From Protula sp. h YS-2021 (Eukaryota > Annelida > Polychaeta > Sabellida > Serpulidae), in the NCBI GenBank assembly GCA_949752745.1, contig OX457032.1, positions 9,737,543 through 9,801,542 of the forward strand: a stretch of DNA of 64,000 nucleotides. Reading direction: 5' to 3'. Position 1 is the stretch's first letter, and every line of letters starts with the position of its first letter. Of this stretch, positions 51,035-63,115 are shown in pieces. The notes beneath the pieces were generated by a model, which was not told where the DNA came from, searched no databases, and saw only the letters and a program-made list of their open reading frames with translations. The translations under genes and the position numbers were made by a program.

Positions 51035-51687
51035 GCTAGGCTATCTTCCCCACTAGTCTATTTCGCCCCCAGCCTGGTATTTTGTGCCCCCTATTCAGTC
51101 CCCCCCCCCCCCCCCCACCCAGACTAGCTATCCTCCCCGTATTTTTTTTCTTTCTGCCCCCTGTTAACCTACCCCCTCAGCCATTCAGTTTTCCCCTGTT
51201 TTTCATCTTTCATTTTTTTCTCGGTTAATTTTAAGTTCAGGTGTAAGATTTAGTCCTGACTCTAAGTATAAACTAAATGGAAGATAAAGCTGAACGTACA
51301 GCAAAGCCCTTCTTGGATAATGTAGATGTTATTTATGATAATCTTAGCGATCAGAAGTATTCACCTGGGCTCTCTAAAAATGCTAAAAATGATATTCAAA
51401 GAAAAATAAAGAACTTTCTTATCAAGAATGCCTTTTATATTTTTATTTGAATTATGTTGAATTTAGTGGTTAAAGTAGTTTAAGATAATTTTATACAGTT
51501 TAATTGAGTCCATGTATTCACATGAACAAATAATATCAAAGTACATTTACACCCACGAAAGTTCGTAAGGGGGGGGGGGGTAAATAAACTGGAGGGGGAG
51601 ATAGCCTAGCATATCTCTCTCGGAGGGGGCGGGGGCTGTTCATATGTGGGGGGGGGGGGTAAGATAGCGTGTTGTAACGGGCGCAGT
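51035..51687. mobile_element. GGTGTAA-type element, copy 5, opposite orientation
   Basis: Shares ggctaggctatcttcccc at the left, aagtactttgata-like and agtttaattgagtccatg sequences inside, and gggggtaagatagcgtgttg at the right, but in reverse orientation to copies 3 and 4. Terminal hexamers are eroded. It contains the best-preserved family frame (see 51,277-51,450). Confidence 0.65.
51277..51450 (+). CDS. 57-codon frame shared by several copies of the GGTGTAA element family
   Basis: Starts MEDKAERTAKPFLDNVDVIY, continues DNLSDQKYSPGLSKNAKNDI and then QRKIKNFLIKNAFYIFI, stop. The same peptide, diverged, can be read on the minus strand of the elements at 34.4, 43.0 and 50.4 kb, including the ATG-GAA-GA start in the 34.4-kb copy, so the frame was inherited with the element. 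Highly charged, probably helical at its C-terminal part. I recognise no domain; it may be one exon or end of a lost transposase or accessory protein. Each other copy has stops or frameshifts, so this is probably not functional now. Confidence 0.4.
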   Translation: MEDKAERTAKPFLDNVDVIYDNLSDQKYSPGLSKNAKNDIQRKIKNFLIKNAFYIFI

Positions 51688-54061
51688 CCAACACGTCAAC
51701 GCAATCCAGCACGCAACACCGACGGCGAGTCGCAGAGTAGTGATCAATGGCATCACTGATTTAGTCATTCGGCGAAAAAAGCCCGACTCCTTTAATGTGA
51801 TCTGCATTTGTAAAAGCTCCATTTCACTGTGATTAAAAAGAAAAAAAGAAGAATAAAAGAAAAATCATGTCTCTTATGCCATCCTGTACTGTACACCATT
51901 TTCAATGGTTTTTGAAAAGAAAAGAAAGTTTAATTACACTTTCTGTTAGATCTGGAAATTAGTCTTTTCTACGCCGTTTCATGTGCCCAATGTACAGCTG
52001 TAATACATACTAAGTAATTAAGATGTTTGCAATATGTTGCCCACAGGATGCTAGTACCTTGATATTCTACAGACGCACATATGCTACGATTTTTCTGTTT
52101 TCCTCTTTATCATTTAATATACTACGGGGCATTGAACACATTGGATTCGCCCACCACCTGCAGAATCCTTAATAAGCCTTAATAAGAGCAAATATTTAAG
52201 TGTTCTCATATATCAACTGAAAAAAGTGTCGAACGCTGGATCCCAGTTCAATGGGAGTAAACTCTTGTGTTGCCCAAAAAAACAAATCTAAATGCCCTTA
52301 TAGAATTGGTGCGAATCTGAAAGGCACAAGAGGTGAATGTCCACATCATTCTTGCCATACACAGTAAAACGACAGCAGTGCCATCAAAACAGTACTATGA
52401 TTTTTCTTCTTTCCAACACACCTACATTACGACGGATAATCTATGCCAAGTCATTCAACCCACAGTCGGGTTAAGTTGCGTATTTTAAGTTAAATAAGGC
52501 TATGCTGTGCGTTGAAGTCTTTTTCCACCTCAGGTTAGTCAGTATGTCTGGAGAGTTTTGGTGGCGTTATGTCGGTTCTACGTAAGAAGTGAAATCTCGC
52601 TCAGGACCTAGGATTATGGCAGGTCAATTTTCTCTGTGTGGATAGTGGCTCGAAAGTGGCCGAAGTCCACATGCTTGTCGGATAAGAAGGTCCAATAACA
52701 CTAGAAATAGCAGAAAATTGAATAAATCATGAATAAAAAAATTGCAGCCTTTACTGTAGCTTTGAATCAACATTATTTTTTAAGCATTGGAACAAGCTTG
52801 GCAACTGAACTAAGCTGAGCATAGAAATTACACCTAATATATGTTATCCCATGCAAATGGGAGGCCCAATTAGAAATTTATTATTGGGCCTGCTTTGTTA
52901 TTGGGCCAATACGAACCTTTCCACTTGCAAATGGGACTGGTTCAACAGCAAATACTTTCTGAGATATTTGGAAATAACAAGAAAGAATGTCTTTTTATTA
53001 TCCAACCTACTTCTAATCCCAAGAAATATATCGCTAATGGGTCGATATTTTGATTTCAAACATTTTATTGGTTTATTGTCCATAAAACGTATAATTTAGC
53101 ATCCTTGTAAAAGTATAAAACTTCAGATCAGGCATACGGTAATTAGAAAATGATCATATGTGTTTATACACGTTTACTTGTTCAGGTGTTGTTTTGAAGT
53201 GCGGCAAAAACTGTTCGTAGTTGTTTATATATCTCCATTTGCAATGCTCAGTGTGTTCCAAGCTACTGCTTGCTTTTGACGTATAATTTCAATCGCCAGG
53301 TGTACGACTTCAGCATATTTCTCATCCTTTATTGGACTCTTACTAAGACTTTTTGTGGGGACTTTCGACCTTATTTCGATCATATTCTTCTTCTGCCATA
53401 TCAACTGATTTTGACATCAAAATATTGCACTAGCAAGATTCTTGAATTGTTCTTGTTAAGGATGGATTCTTTAAATGAGAAAAATTGATGACTAATTTTT
53501 AGGACTTTTCAAGCTTATGTACGAGTTTTTGACAGGCTAAGAGACCACTTGATTATTTTTTATGCAAATACTGTCTTCTCATTTTAGGTCGTGTCGGGAT
53601 TAACGCCAGATAAGGTGGCCGCCGGAGTTATGACATACAGCGGATTTGTCTTTGCTCTTGAGTAAAACTTTGTTTAATCTTAATGGACCAGAATGAACGG
53701 AGTTCTTGCCTTTATTTTGTAGAAGCTGACAATTTCTGACAGTTGTGGGAGCTTCGTTTTAAAAAATTACCACAACAATGCACGTTTTTAGCGAAACTCC
53801 TCAGCAGTAGTAAAATAACATAAAAGTTATCACATTTTAGTTTTGATACACGTCAGTGGAGGGATTATGTAAAGCTGATAAATTCTCGAAAAATATTGCA
53901 GATAGCGCGCTGAAAAGTCCTCAAACGGGATCTCATCTGCGAATCGGTAGACAGAACTACCGATAAAATGGAATAGCCCATTTTCAAGTGGAACGGATAC
54001 ATATGGCAAAGGGAACTCTCCTGTATCTGTCTTCAATAAGTTAAGGAATGTAGATGTCACA
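51688..54061. other. No gene recognised
   Basis: AT-rich unique DNA. A plus frame at 52,851-53,099 (82 codons) has no recognisable motif. Confidence 0.55.
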
Positions 54062-54305
54062 AGGTAGCAGTTCGAGAATGTATCTGTTACAGGGTAGCAG
54101 GTAGGGAATTCATATGTTACAGGGTAGCGATTAGAGAATGTGTGTTACAGATAGCAGTTAGCGAATGTATATATTACAAAGTAACAGTTCAGGAATGTAT
54201 AAGTTACAGGGTAGCAGTTAGAAAATGTACATGTTACAGGGTAGCAGTTGGAGAATGTATATGTCACAGGGTTTCAGTAAGAGAGAGAATGTATGTGTTA
54301 CACAT
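54062..54305. repeat. 33-bp minisatellite, about 7-8 copies
   Basis: Degenerate units of gttacagggtagcagttaga plus gaatgtatat, 33-bp period. The plus frame with an 11-residue repeat is a by-product. Confidence 0.9.
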
Positions 54306-55924
54306 TAGCAGTATAATCAGCTATCTTTTTAGGGTAGTTATAAGTGTCCCAAACCAGTCATTTTCGATGTATCTGTAAATGGCGTTGGTTTTCGCTCAGT
54401 ACATTACATTCAGAAGCAAGATTTAGTAATTCATCTGTCTGATTAAAGTGTTTTTATTGCTCTTTCAATTCCATTACTTTTCTGGAAGAAACTTTATCTC
54501 ATGATTGAATTGAACTTGATTACAGTGATATTCTGATGCTTCGTTAATATTATTCCCTTTCTACTGAAGTATATATTATTCAGAAAAACAGCAGAAATGC
54601 AAAAAATTAGACATCTTTATCAGCACATTTTATCCGTTGCATATGATGCCAAGTAAAAGGAAAAAATTATTCCGTTGCCTGCGATTCAAAGGGAAAATAA
54701 TAAAATGGCATTTGGAGTAATTATGCCATTCCTTACTATTTATTGCAACAGAGAGAAAAGAATTAATGTGCTCAAACTTTTGTCTAAAAGCAGAATAAAA
54801 AAAAGGGGGAGGCGGGGGGGGGGGGGTTATTGTTAGCAGTGAGTTCAAACTTTTTTACTTATGTTAACGAAGCAAAAAAAAATTAGCAAAAACAAGCCGG
54901 CAGTATCATATAAAGTATCATCGAAATGTTGTGTAGCTCTGGTAGCGCGTGATTTTGACACTTCCGGTCAAGTAGCTTGCTGATAAGTGACTCATGTTCT
55001 TGTTTACTTATCAATGAACTGTCCATGTATTTGTTTTGTTTGGGGGATAAGTTGAGCAGTTTAGCAGTTAAATGGTTTTCACTCCCTTACAGTTTGTTAA
55101 ATTTGAGAGTTATACTGATGACAATACTGGAAAGAAAACCTATGAAAATGTTTTCATTTTTTGATTGCTATGATTGGAATTAGTTTTGTTTCCATCATGC
55201 CATAACCCGAATTTGCCGAAGTCTTGAGTAAATATTATTAATTGGTCAGACGGAATATCTGGATTGCCAGATTACCGCTGGTTTATTCTTTATAGTTCAT
55301 GCAACTAAAGAAAGTCTGCCTGCTCTACACTCTAGTTTTATCGAACTAAATTGCACGTTTCGGCTTGGCCTGGTGATTAGAAATTTTCTCGAATCAAATT
55401 GTAGAGCTGGGAGCAATACAAATGTCAAAGTAATCGCTCCAATTGCTTCACAGAACGAGTCACTCTTAAACGGTGTTGTCAGTGTAGGTTGTCGTTTATA
55501 AACAGATACGGATAAAAGGCAGACGGGAAATAGACAAAATGCTTGTGAAATTGTGACAGTTTGACTCACTAATAGTGTTCGCAGTGTAGTTCAATAGAAA
55601 TAATGTAAGGGAAACATGAAGCCAACGAAGTTTATTATGTGATAACAACACTGACATAGAAAAACTGCAATAAAATTGGAATGAAACACAATTTGATATC
55701 ATCGTCGTCGGCATCTCAATGTCTATGCTAGGATGTTTTGAGTTAACTTCGACTGCATATAAACTTATTTCGTCTGTCCGCCGGTTCGCTGAACCATTTA
55801 GAGTCATGGCAAGAAACTCCCTCGCCAATATTGGAACGTCAGACCGCTCAGATTTCAATAACCGTTTTCCATTTGTCAGTTGGCTAACCTAGAGCTCGGA
55901 GATAATGCATACGCACTTCTTAGA
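54306..55924. other. No gene recognised
   Basis: Unique AT-rich DNA with a G run at about 54,805-54,827. Minus frames over 55,297-55,858 have no known motif. Confidence 0.5.
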
Positions 55925-56575
55925 AGCTCAGATTGGGGTAAGGATTTGGACGTTTCCCTTCAGCAATCTCGCCATAGAGCAGATCTCAGTATTCGGCCGT
56001 CGTTCATACGGCGTGCATGCTAAGCCGGCGCAGATGTCGCTGTTTGATGAGCGTGGATACTGTAGGGGGATTTGCTTTTCGCAAGATTTTTTCGTGGTGG
56101 GTCTTGTCCTTCGAACTGATCTTGAACAGGCGACTCAGGAAGCGGAGACAAAAGCTATTTTTGCTACAATAAAGAAGCCTCCTGAGTAATTTTAAGTTTT
56201 CCATACCCGTTTTGTGAGTCTGTTGAACGAGGTAGTAGTCTGTGAGATCGTGACATTGATTTCGTCTCATAGGTTTATGTTTTCTTTGTCCTAACTGGGT
56301 GTTTTTCAGAGTTATGAGCTTAACACCTTGAGTTTCCGTCACACTGATTGTTAGGGAAAATGTTTCACAAGGGTGGCGCAGCCTGTAGCTATAGCCTGTA
56401 ACGTTGCTTCACTATGTGCTGCCAATGAAGCATCGTCAGCGAATAGCAGTTCCATGATGGTAACTTAACACCGTTTGAATTTTGCTGGAAGACGTCGGAG
56501 GCTCAGTAGGTACACATCAGAGCAAGTGTAGATATCATTCTCAGCATGCTTGAAGGCACAGAATGCCACAGACAA
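55925..56575 (-). pseudogene. Degenerate non-LTR retrotransposon (LINE) reverse transcriptase fragment
   Basis: Reading the minus strand with a few frame changes gives, in order: AFKHAENDIYTCSD; MELLFADDASLAAHSEATLQ with the FADD catalytic block of LINE reverse transcriptases; then the C-terminal part with KISSKDKTHHEKILRKANPP, TLIKQRHLRRLSMHAV, RMNDGRI and CYGEIAEGKRPNPYPNL. This matches the usual order of RT palm, then LRR.L..SW.DK...EVLRRA..P, HV.RMDDGRIP and LYGELAEGKR of RTE/Jockey-like elements. Stops and frameshifts make it a dead 5'-truncated copy. The exact clade cannot be told by eye. Confidence 0.82.
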
Positions 56576-57499
56576 ACTGCAATGAAGTTGGAATTATAAA
56601 TAATTTTGATTCAAATGATTAAAATGCTACAGATAGTAATGCTTCTTGTTTTTACGACTTCAGTTTGCAGTTCATAAACGGTTGTAATCAACCCTTTGCT
56701 TGATTATAAAATACAATAAATAAATTTGTTTAATTGCTGTCAGACATTTCTATGGAATATTTGTAATCAAGTCTAGAGTAATACAAAGAGACCCTGACTG
56801 AACTTCAGAGGGTACATGGACCACATTACATAATTATCATCTTTTCTGGTTAATTTGTGGAATTAGGCTTTCAGGGTATGAGTAAAAGCTTTGATGCCAA
56901 CTTTCAAGTACAGATCAGTACATCCTAAAATTTTACAGCTAGTAAATATTTTCACATTTGTATACATGCCCTAATTTCACACTTATCCTGTAACATATTT
57001 GAGTGCGAGATCTGTCAGTTCTTTTTCAATCAAAGCTAGTATCGTATCAATGAAGTTATCAAGTTCTGTTTCATAAACATTAAAGATGTCAGTTTGCTTT
57101 GTGAAGTACAGAGCAAATCTACTAAGAAGTCATGGTGGCATAAATTCTTTATAAATTCTTTACCAACTTATAAAACAGAATGACCTAAAAGTCCAATGTA
57201 CTGGGATAACTTCTATCCCAGGTATGTCACCTCAGCGAAGGCGTGCCAGGTTAACTTTACCTAAGTGAATATATAACAGATCACCTTAACGCCAAGGGAA
57301 AAATTATTTAAGTAATTTTTTTCCATCTTTAAGGGCAAGCATTTTACAGTATGACTTCATTCTGTTAAGGATATGCACTCAACAACAAAAGAAATGCCTG
57401 GTTATAAAAATCGTAACAGTTTCTTTCACAGCTTAACTAGGATACATCTACACATCACAAATCAGATAGATTCAGCATATCACTGTTCATTTTACACGG
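56576..57499. other. No gene recognised
   Basis: AT-rich sequence between two transposon fossils. Its source is not recognisable. Confidence 0.5.
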
Positions 57500-58350
57500 A
57501 AAAAGTGTCTAGCAAAAATATCGAGTGACATTCCGAACATATTCTTTGCGTGACGTATCGGGCGCACAAGTAGGCATGTCGAAATATAAGTTCCATTACT
57601 TTAGTGTAATCCATGCACACCTTTGCAGTATGAGGACGTGCTTTATCGTGCTGAAAAAGTTTTGGCAAGCTGTGGGAACAACACAAGGTTCCAGCATCTG
57701 CCCTATATATTGTAGGGTTGTCATGTTTCCGTTGATGAAATGGATTTCAGTCCTTAATGTGAAAACCATTCTATCCCATACCATGAGACTTCGGCTCCTC
57801 TATCGCGCTCATGTACGCAGGTATCACTAAAGCGTTCATCTGTCCCACGCCTAGTACGGACAGAAATTGAGAAATCAGAGAAACCGAAACAAAAACGGGA
57901 TTCGTCAGTAATAAAAAATAAAAATCTGTTCCATTTATTTCGTCCCCAACGAACGTGCCAGGATGCTCATCTCGCCCAAGCGCAACGTCAGTTAATCGTT
58001 TTCTATAATATATACTGCGACTTCAAATACCGTGCAGGTGAAGCTGCCTTCTTATAATTTCTTCACTTATTCGGTTACAGCACCGTCCCGAAAGTGGCGG
58101 TACAGCACCGTCTCGGAAGTGGCGGTGCCAGTTGCAGGTTGAAACCTATTTCTAAGGGTTGAAAGAGGGATGTATCGGTCTTTCTGAAGAGTCGTTAACT
58201 GAAGTCTACCTGAGCACGGACGGTCGTGCGCCAATCGAGTCCCTCTAAAGCCGGTTCCAAGGCATCAAACATTCTTTTTGTTGACACCAAAACAACTTGC
58301 AACATTAATTTGGGTCATTCCGTTCCAACCGCGACATACAAATCAGTCGA
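57500..58350 (-). pseudogene. Degenerate Tc1/mariner-type transposase
   Basis: The minus strand reads, through frameshifts and stops: a helix-turn-helix-like INVASCFGVNKKNV; DRPCSGRLQLTTLQKDRYIP with STLRNRFQPATGTA; GRDEHPGTF; TDESRFCFGFSDFSISVRTR; EIHFINGNMTTLQYIGQMLE with PCVVP; and LFQHDKARPHTAKV. This is the complete order of Tc1-like elements: HTH, GRP-type linker, DESRF with the second catalytic Asp, GN.T...Y....L.P, and QHDNARPH with the third-region Asp. A 25-bp tandem duplication (cagcaccgtc...agtggcggt near 58,079 and 58,104) lies inside. Terminal repeats were not found. Dead copy. Confidence 0.85.
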
Positions 58351-61300
58351 GGCAATTTCAATATTTTAGCGTTTTTATCTAGCAAATCTTTAAACTTTAC
58401 TGTATATTTAACTTTGTGCCACGCGTGTTATTCATATTGCTCAAACACAAAAAATGCAAAAATGACCGCGTGATTGAGTAGAAGAAGATGTTAAATCAAC
58501 TACTTTGAGCTTCATCAAACACATAAAGAGTAATAAAGGGAGCATATTAGTGCAAACAACAATTATACAAAGTGCCCTAAAACACCAAAAAATCGACAAG
58601 TGCAAACGTTTCTTTTGTTGCTATATATATTATTACATCCATTATATTCTTTTACCTTCCGAATATTATTATTATACAAAAGCGATTTCTCGTTTTAGAA
58701 TATGCTGGAATATTGGACAGGTTGTCAAGGTATTCATTGCATGAGGCACAAATAAGACTTAATAAAATGCAAGGAAAGTGAGTTCTTATGGCCTAAAATC
58801 CCCTGTGATTATAACCATCTACATACTGCTCTACAATAAATCACGCGCATGTTGTGATCGCCACGAATAATTTTTGCGAAATATTTCGTACGCAAATTAT
58901 TTGATGGTAGGGTTGGCCTGCCTTTTTCTTAGATCAGAGCTTATGGATAGGCATGACTGCTTTAATTTAAATTTAATTTTAATTAATTGTTATAATTATT
59001 CATTGCAGCGCCAAGTATTGATTAACGTAAATTTAACTTTTTTTCTTCTTCAACTATTTATTTCTCGCTGAAGTAAATATTTAATAAACGGTCTCTAACA
59101 CTTTTCATCACTTTTTGTGGAAGAAACTTTTTACAGATCAAACTTGACGTTACCCTGTAGAGTGAACTCCGGCTTAGCATTTGACTGCACAATGGAACAC
59201 CTCTGTTCCTCCCAACGCAGCGATGTTGTCATGCATGAAAAATACAATGACTGTTCACTGTATTAATGCTTTCAACAAATAAAATAAAGTTTGCTTTTAT
59301 TAGTTTAAAACAGTCATTAATGTATGCTTTATGGCATGCATTTTTTCTGGCTTATAATTGGTTGAAACAACCCTCAAAACTCGGCTTGTGGTTGGCAAAC
59401 TTTCGCATCTCAGGCGTCTTGTCGCCATTTCGCTATGCCGCTCAAGGGAGTTGATGTTATATATAAATAAACCTTTTTACGCCTTATTCATCAATTGCAG
59501 CATGCAACATAGGAAACAGCAGCACTAAGCTCTTTCAGCAACTAAAATTTTTGCACGCCCAACCCTCCTCCCTACACCCCAACCGCATTGGTATCGCATT
59601 TTGACTACTTTGTAGCATTAATGTCCCCCTCTTGTTTAATGTATAAGTTACACCCTTGCCAGCTGGCCTCCTTTCCTTACGAGGAAAGCATGTACACGCC
59701 ATGCTTTCTCTATGCCCTGTACACCCCATCCTTTTTCTCATATCGTACTCATTATGTATAAGTTACTCTTTATTAAACAGTTATGTTAGTGCTGAATTTT
59801 GGCACCTTAAGTACCTCCGTTTTGTTTTATTTGTGTTTTTATTTATTTCAAGCGACAAAAGAAGCAGCAGAAAATACGTTTACCCAAAACGTATCTACTT
59901 TTATTCGAGTTCAATTGACCATATTTTGTCTAATCTGAAAATTGGACAACTGGCACCCTGCCAACGTGTCAGCAGTCCCGGTGTCCACCTTATAAAAACT
60001 TCACTCTGTGGATCACTTTGCCCCTTATTGAAGTTCTCCTTGGATGTTTTCAACTCCTTCTATGATCATTTTAATCACTCCTAAATTTGAAATATATAAT
60101 TTCATATTCTAAGTTGAAAAATGAAATCCGTAAACTTGCAACACTTTATTCAAATTTTCTCAGCAAGCATGACAAAGAATCTGACGGTAAGTCAACTGCG
60201 AAATCACAATTTTATGCTTTTGAGTGTGCCGATCACCTGAGATCTTTTAATTTCAGTATTTTCGATTAAGTTGCAACTTGCATTAGTAAAACATTTGCAA
60301 CGGCAGATTCAGACAGAAGTCCTTTGAATTGTATAACAATAATGGCGTATGTTGTGACCAACCTGCCCTGGAATATTCTACTTATGGGAGTGAAGTTATT
60401 CTAGTGTAACTTCATTCCATGACGTTAGCCTAGGATTTTTTCAACCCCAGATGTGAATTTATCCTAAACGAGATGAAGATATCCCAGTGTAAATTCGAAA
60501 CCTGTTGAAAAGCATGGCCTACCCACTCCACCTGTTAATCTGTCCTGTAGTGCATATACATTCTTCTTATGTGGTTGTGTACTACATATGTTGATTATGA
60601 TTTTATTCATAGTGTTCAACACAAAATAACACAAGCAAAAACTTGAATATCCACACGTTTGTTGTATCTGATATTGTACTCATTTTAAGATTAACTCTTA
60701 AGTGCGGAACATTAGGAATCGTAGACATGTAACTAAAAAGGGTTAAATTCAGTTATAGAAGGCAACAACAGAATACAGCCCTGGAACGATGAGATTGTAG
60801 CTTAGAATCAAAATGAATCAACCTCGATTATCACAGGTTGTTATGTTGACAGGTTTACCGGGCAGAAACTACAGCTACGACATTTACACTACAAATCTTA
60901 AAATTTGTAAAAGGTAGAAATATAAAGTTGGAACGACTAGAGTGTAAGATTCTAAGATTCTCTCAGGTGCATATCATCACTTAAATACGAAGGTGCTTTA
61001 CCGAAGCTAACATACACAATCAAGATCTTAAACTTGACTGCACCGAGATTGTCTATTGGGTGGGTCTCTCAACTTTTGCTATACGACTGGCTGCAAAATT
61101 CTGTACAGTTCTTAACTAGAACAGAAGAGCCATATCAAAATACCTCCCAAATATACTGTTACGCAGTTTAGATAAAATCATACCAAAACATGTATAAAGG
61201 TTTTTTGTAGCGTTCGGATCCAGAAATCGTCGAACATTAGATATACACAGCAGGTGGGTGGTTGGATGGTTTCTGGATAAAAAGTTGAGAATCGAACATT

Positions 61301-62990
61301 TTTATCGAATTTTTACAGCTGACTTACTTTAGTTTCGACATTACTAACTTTAATCATAATAGTTTTTGAGAGTCTGAGCAAGAATCAAGTAATTAAATCT
61401 CAGATATCAGTAAAGCTCAGTGAATTTTAATTAATTTTGACGCATCAATAATTTAATACCTAGAATGCAGCATTCGCCACCTCTTCTAATCAGGAAAGGT
61501 TTAAAAGACAGATTAAGTCGCATGTGAGCCATATAAAAATTGTCTGTCTGATCATACATGTAACGTAAACAAATTTGGTCCCATAACCGGCCCGTGTGTC
61601 ATTCTGTGGCATCGGACGATAAGATTATAAACGTACTGTGTGTGACCTGTGAAGTGAGAGTCAATCCAGTACAGTGTTGATGAGTCAATCTGAAACCTGC
61701 TTGTTGTAGTAGCAGCTGATCACTGAGAGTGTAAAAGACAGGGCTAAAATCGGAAAGTAAAACACTAAGATCTTTTGATACAGAGTGAGTGATAGATCAT
61801 ACTGTACACCTTATTACTCCGCCTCAGTTTAGTGAAGCATTATATATCCAGTAGCAGGGCTGTCCGAAATCTGGAAAGGTGGAGTAGAGTGGGTGGGAAA
61901 AGCTGATCTGGATCACCAGTGGGGATATATTCATGAGTAACTTCCTCTGAGGGACTGGAGTTGCATAGAATGGAAGATATGCTGTCGCACCGGAAGTAAA
62001 GTTCTCCATGAAGTATTATAGATATATCTGCACACATGTTACCTTTCTCCCCTTTTCTTGCCAGTCGGGTGACCATAAAGCCATATAGATTATTGCTACA
62101 AACCTTTTACGAGCATTTAGAGGAAACTTGTTTGAGTTTACGACCAGTTTCAAGTCTACGTTTTCATTTATAAAACATCTATTCACAGATGAAGGGAAGC
62201 CATTGTGCTATTCGGGTGAATGCGATTTAGTTAAAAAAGGAAGCAGTTAGGTTACTCTCATCAGGATACTAAGTAGGATAGGAAAAAACTGCAAATAAAA
62301 TTCATAAGCATCAGCCTTCTGCTTCTGACATCGCCAATCAATGTCGCATGATATATATAAAAACTTTAAGAAAAAGAAAGTTCTATGTACTTTTTACGCC
62401 GAAGTTCCGATTATTTTTCACCAATAAATGCGTTGTTTTATTATATGTACCTAAATATGTTAAGGGTATTAATTTGTCGTTAATTTAAGTGCACCATTTC
62501 CGAGTAATTTGACAAATACTTATGTTTTCGTCGAGTTGCTGACCCCTCCACCGACAAAGTTCCACAAAGGTTAGCCTCATTTTGAGCTCTTTTATAGTTG
62601 CAGCTCTGCCTTTAGTCCTGATTTACTATAAAAAATACCGAGAGAAGGGGTTGCCTTATATTTTGCATGCAGTTTGTTACAAAATATATATTTAAATTCA
62701 AGCAGTCTCCTCCTGCGATGATATAGCTTGCAGTAAGTGAATAAATATACATTTCATTTATATATAAAGGCTCAGGACATCAGTCGTACATAGAGCTGAA
62801 TGAGGAAGGAGGATATCCTGTGTTATGCCTCCCCAAAGGCCTAAAAGCCGAGTGATTTTATATTTATTTTATGATTTTGGGTACAAATATATTCTCTTAT
62901 AAATTACATATTTATAGCAATCCTCTGTTGTACTTTCTGTGGTGTAGTTATGTTGGTATGACGATGTGGTGTTCACACTTTTAGTGGAGC
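58351..62990. other. No gene recognised
   Basis: AT-rich DNA. Frames at 59,656-60,084 (plus, 142 codons) and 61,824-62,076 (minus) are the longest but have no motifs I know and no paired splice signals. Confidence 0.5.
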
Positions 62991-63115
62991 GTAGCGTGAC
63001 GTTTTCGATACTGGATATCCCCCCGATATCTTGCCCCCACCCCCGTAGGATACCTTGCCCCGTCCCATGGAAACAAGTTATCCTGGGATATCTCGTTCCC
63101 CTGTCAACTCAAAAA
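62991..63115. mobile_element. Possible short relic related to the C-rich GGTGTAA family
   Basis: Contains gatatcttgcccccaccccc, gataccttgccccgtccc and tatcctgggatatctcgttc, recalling the subterminal blocks of the family (gctatcttgcccc, gggatattttgcccc), but no terminal hexamer. Weak resemblance. Confidence 0.3.

Noticed and set aside
59656..60084. 142-codon plus-strand frame
   Set aside because: No motif, hydrophobic and Ser/Tyr-rich composition typical of AT-rich noncoding DNA.
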